This document shows positions 5,920 to 7,799 of a stretch of 7,799 nt of DNA, in pieces; the stretch's first letter is position 1, and each line of letters opens with the position of its first letter. The notes beneath the pieces are model-generated. The model searched no databases, was not told where the DNA came from, and saw only the letters and a list, made by a program, of their open reading frames with translations. This DNA comes from DAOSVX01 sp964440405 (GTDB lineage: Bacteria; Bacillota_I; Bacilli_A; RF39; UBA660): NCBI GenBank assembly GCA_964440405.1, contig CAYTSB010000042.1, forward strand, positions 1-7,799, in the 5' to 3' direction. Made by a program: the position numbers and the translations under genes.

Positions 5920-7799
5920 ATGAAAAAAAATACAAATACAATAAAAGTTTTATTTCCTTATATAATTCTAACTTTAGTTATAATAGGAACCTTATATTTC
6001 TTTAATTTAACTAAAATTAAAGTCAATGAACTTAGCTATAATGAATTAATTACCGAAATGAGTTTGGGAGAGGTAAGTGAAATAACAGTTACCGAAAGAA
6101 CTAATGCGGCAGTTTATGTTATTGAAGGAAAATTAAAAGATTATAAAGAAACAGAATATTTTAAATCAGTTGTCCCCTTGTCAGAAAAAGTTATGGAAAA
6201 AATCTTGATTTATGCTGATAACCAAGGATTTCAAGTCAATACAGAGACTAATCCGGAAAACAACTCCATTATTAGTATTCTTATTAACATCATTCCAATT
6301 GTGTTATTAGTATTAGCAACTTTTTGGTTATTTACTAAGGTTTCAGGTGGTAATAATAAATCTATGGACTTTGGTAGAAGCAAAGCCAAACTTAATGAAG
6401 AGGGTAGTAAAGTAAAATTTACCGATGTTGCTGGTTTGAAAGAGGAAAAAGAAGAAGTAGAGGAATTAATTGATTTTTTAAAGAATCCTAAAAAATTCCA
6501 AAAACTAGGAGCCAGAATTCCTAAGGGAGTTTTATTGGTTGGTCCTCCCGGAACAGGAAAGACTTTACTTGCTAGAGCGGTTGCTGGCGAAGCAAATGTA
6601 CCATTTTACTATATTAGTGGATCGGATTTTGTTGAATTGTTTGTTGGTGTTGGAGCAAGTCGTGTTAGAGACATGTTTAAACAAGCAAAACAAACTGCAC
6701 CATGTTTAATATTTATTGATGAAATAGATGCTGTTGGCCGTCAAAGAGGAACTGGTTTAGGTGGTGGGCATGACGAAAGAGAACAAACTTTAAATCAATT
6801 ATTAACCGAGATGGATGGTTTTGGAACAAACGAGGGAATCATTATTATTGCAGCAACTAACCGCCCTGATGTTTTGGATCCGGCTTTACTTCGTCCGGGA
6901 AGATTTGACCGTCAGGTAACAGTTAATTTACCAGATTCAAAAGAAAGAGAACAAATATTAGAAGTTCATGCAAAAAACAAAATATTTAATACTAAAGTTA
7001 ATTTAAAAAATGTTGCAAGCAGAACTCCGGGATTTAGTGGTGCTGACTTGGAAAACCTACTTAATGAATCGGCGCTTTTAGCAGTAAGAAGAAACAAATC
7101 AGAAATCACTATGGATGAAATAGATGAAGCAACAGATCGTGTTTTATTAGGACCTGCTAAAACAAGTAGAAAAATAACTGATAAAGAAAAGAAATTAGTC
7201 AGTATTCATGAAGCGGGACATGCAGTTGTTGGCTTAAAATTAGAAGATGCCAATGAAGTTCATAAAATAACCATTATTCCAAGAGGGTATGCTGGTGGAT
7301 ATACCATGATGCTTCCTAAAGAAGAAAAACTAGCTATCATGACTAAAAATGAATTATTGGCAGGTATCACTGGATTATTAAGTGGTCGTGTTAGTGAAGA
7401 AATATTTATTGGTGAAATTACAACTGGGGCTAGCGATGATTTTAAAAAAGCCACTTCTATTGCTAGGAGCATGGTTACTGAATATGGAATGAGTGATCTC
7501 GGCCCTATCCAATTAGAATCAAAAAGTGAAGGTGTTTTCTTAGGAAGAGACTATGCTAAAGCAAGAAATTTTTCTGACCAAGTTGCTCTAGAAATAGATA
7601 ATGAAATTAGAAAGATAATTGATGAGTGCTATAAAAAAGCCCAAAAAGTCTTAAAAGCAAATGAAGACTTAGTAATGCTTATTAGCGACGCTTTGATAAA
7701 ATACGAGACTTTAACTAAAGAGCAAATTGATGAATTAGTTGAAACTGGTAAAATAGAACAAACTAATATAGATGAATTAAGTTTAGAAAAATTAAAAGA
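5920..7799 (+). CDS. ftsH: ATP-dependent zinc metalloprotease FtsH (3' end beyond window)
   Basis: FtsH is a membrane-anchored hexameric AAA+ protease that extracts and degrades damaged or short-lived membrane and cytosolic proteins. 626 codons are visible, open to the window edge; family members run about 640-700 residues, so only the C-terminal tail is missing. Order: membrane segment at about 9-28; an extracytoplasmic domain to about 115; second membrane segment at about 117-138; AAA+ module with Walker A GPPGTGKT (208-215), pore loop FVGVG, Walker B LIFIDE (263-268), and second region of homology ATNRPD (312-317) with arginine-finger residues R325 and R328 in LLRPGRFDR. In the peptidase part, the zinc motif HEAGH is at 430-434 and the third ligand is probably D507 in TTGASDDF. 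All key residues are intact, so it should be active. It follows tilS by one base with RBS GAGGAG, implying co-transcription and possible translational coupling. The frame contains no stop before position 7799. Confidence 0.97.
   Translation, partial: MKKNTNTIKVLFPYIILTLVIIGTLYFFNLTKIKVNELSYNELITEMSLGEVSEITVTERTNAAVYVIEGKLKDYKETEYFKSVVPLSEKVMEKILIYADNQGFQVNTETNPENNSIISILINIIPIVLLVLATFWLFTKVSGGNNKSMDFGRSKAKLNEEGSKVKFTDVAGLKEEKEEVEELIDFLKNPKKFQKLGARIPKGVLLVGPPGTGKTLLARAVAGEANVPFYYISGSDFVELFVGVGASRVRDMFKQAKQTAPCLIFIDEIDAVGRQRGTGLGGGHDEREQTLNQLLTEMDGFGTNEGIIIIAATNRPDVLDPALLRPGRFDRQVTVNLPDSKEREQILEVHAKNKIFNTKVNLKNVASRTPGFSGADLENLLNESALLAVRRNKSEITMDEIDEATDRVLLGPAKTSRKITDKEKKLVSIHEAGHAVVGLKLEDANEVHKITIIPRGYAGGYTMMLPKEEKLAIMTKNELLAGITGLLSGRVSEEIFIGEITTGASDDFKKATSIARSMVTEYGMSDLGPIQLESKSEGVFLGRDYAKARNFSDQVALEIDNEIRKIIDECYKKAQKVLKANEDLVMLISDALIKYETLTKEQIDELVETGKIEQTNIDELSLEKLK

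Noticed and set aside
7260..7472. Minus-strand open frame opposite the ftsH peptidase region
   Set aside because: Antisense to the conserved zinc-protease domain; no independent support.
1..7799. Mycoplasma-type genetic code (UGA as Trp)
   Set aside because: RF2 is present with a functional-looking UGA frameshift, Trp codons are TGG, and no conserved gene contains an in-frame TGA apart from the recoding site.

Overview
The window is an AT-rich chromosomal stretch with compact, mostly plus-strand genes. Gene content points to a low-GC member of the Bacillota, probably a Bacilli/Mollicutes-related or uncultured gut-type lineage. This placement is inferred from gene order and style, not from a marker-gene comparison. 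UGA is a stop codon here, so this is not a Mycoplasma-type code: Trp is written TGG, and a release factor 2 gene is present with its classic in-frame UGA frameshift. All six gene ends in the window use TAA or TAG, and none uses TGA.

Layout. (1) Positions 1-42 hold the last codons of a protein ending in a SEC-C zinc motif, almost certainly SecA, followed by a strong intrinsic terminator. (2) prfB (RF2, 122-1217) is interrupted by a +1 programmed frameshift at 182-197. It overlaps by 20 nt with a YitT-family membrane protein gene (1198-2052). The order secA-prfB matches Bacillus. (3) A ribose-phosphate pyrophosphokinase-like gene (2063-3154) is the only minus-strand gene. It is convergent with yitT and shares with it a hairpin that contains its stop codon. 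(4) A 192-bp divergent intergenic region carries the pyrophosphokinase promoter, an AT-rich inverted/direct repeat cluster and an extended -10 promoter for the next gene. (5) A 395-residue relative of coenzyme F420-0:L-glutamate ligase (CofE family) occupies 3347-4534. (6) tilS (tRNA-Ile lysidine synthetase, 4587-5918) is followed after one base by ftsH (5920 to beyond the window end), a membrane AAA+ zinc protease.

Functionally this is mostly housekeeping: secretion, translation termination, PRPP supply, tRNA decoding and membrane protein quality control. The least understood gene is the CofE-like one, because F420 is not an expected cofactor in such organisms and nothing else in the window belongs to F420 metabolism. 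I saw no mobile element, CRISPR array, tRNA or rRNA, and no gene-free stretch longer than 300 bases. I did not find a clearly new multi-gene system. The best leads are the CofE-like protein, the divergent long PRPP synthetase variant, and the repeat-rich control region between them.
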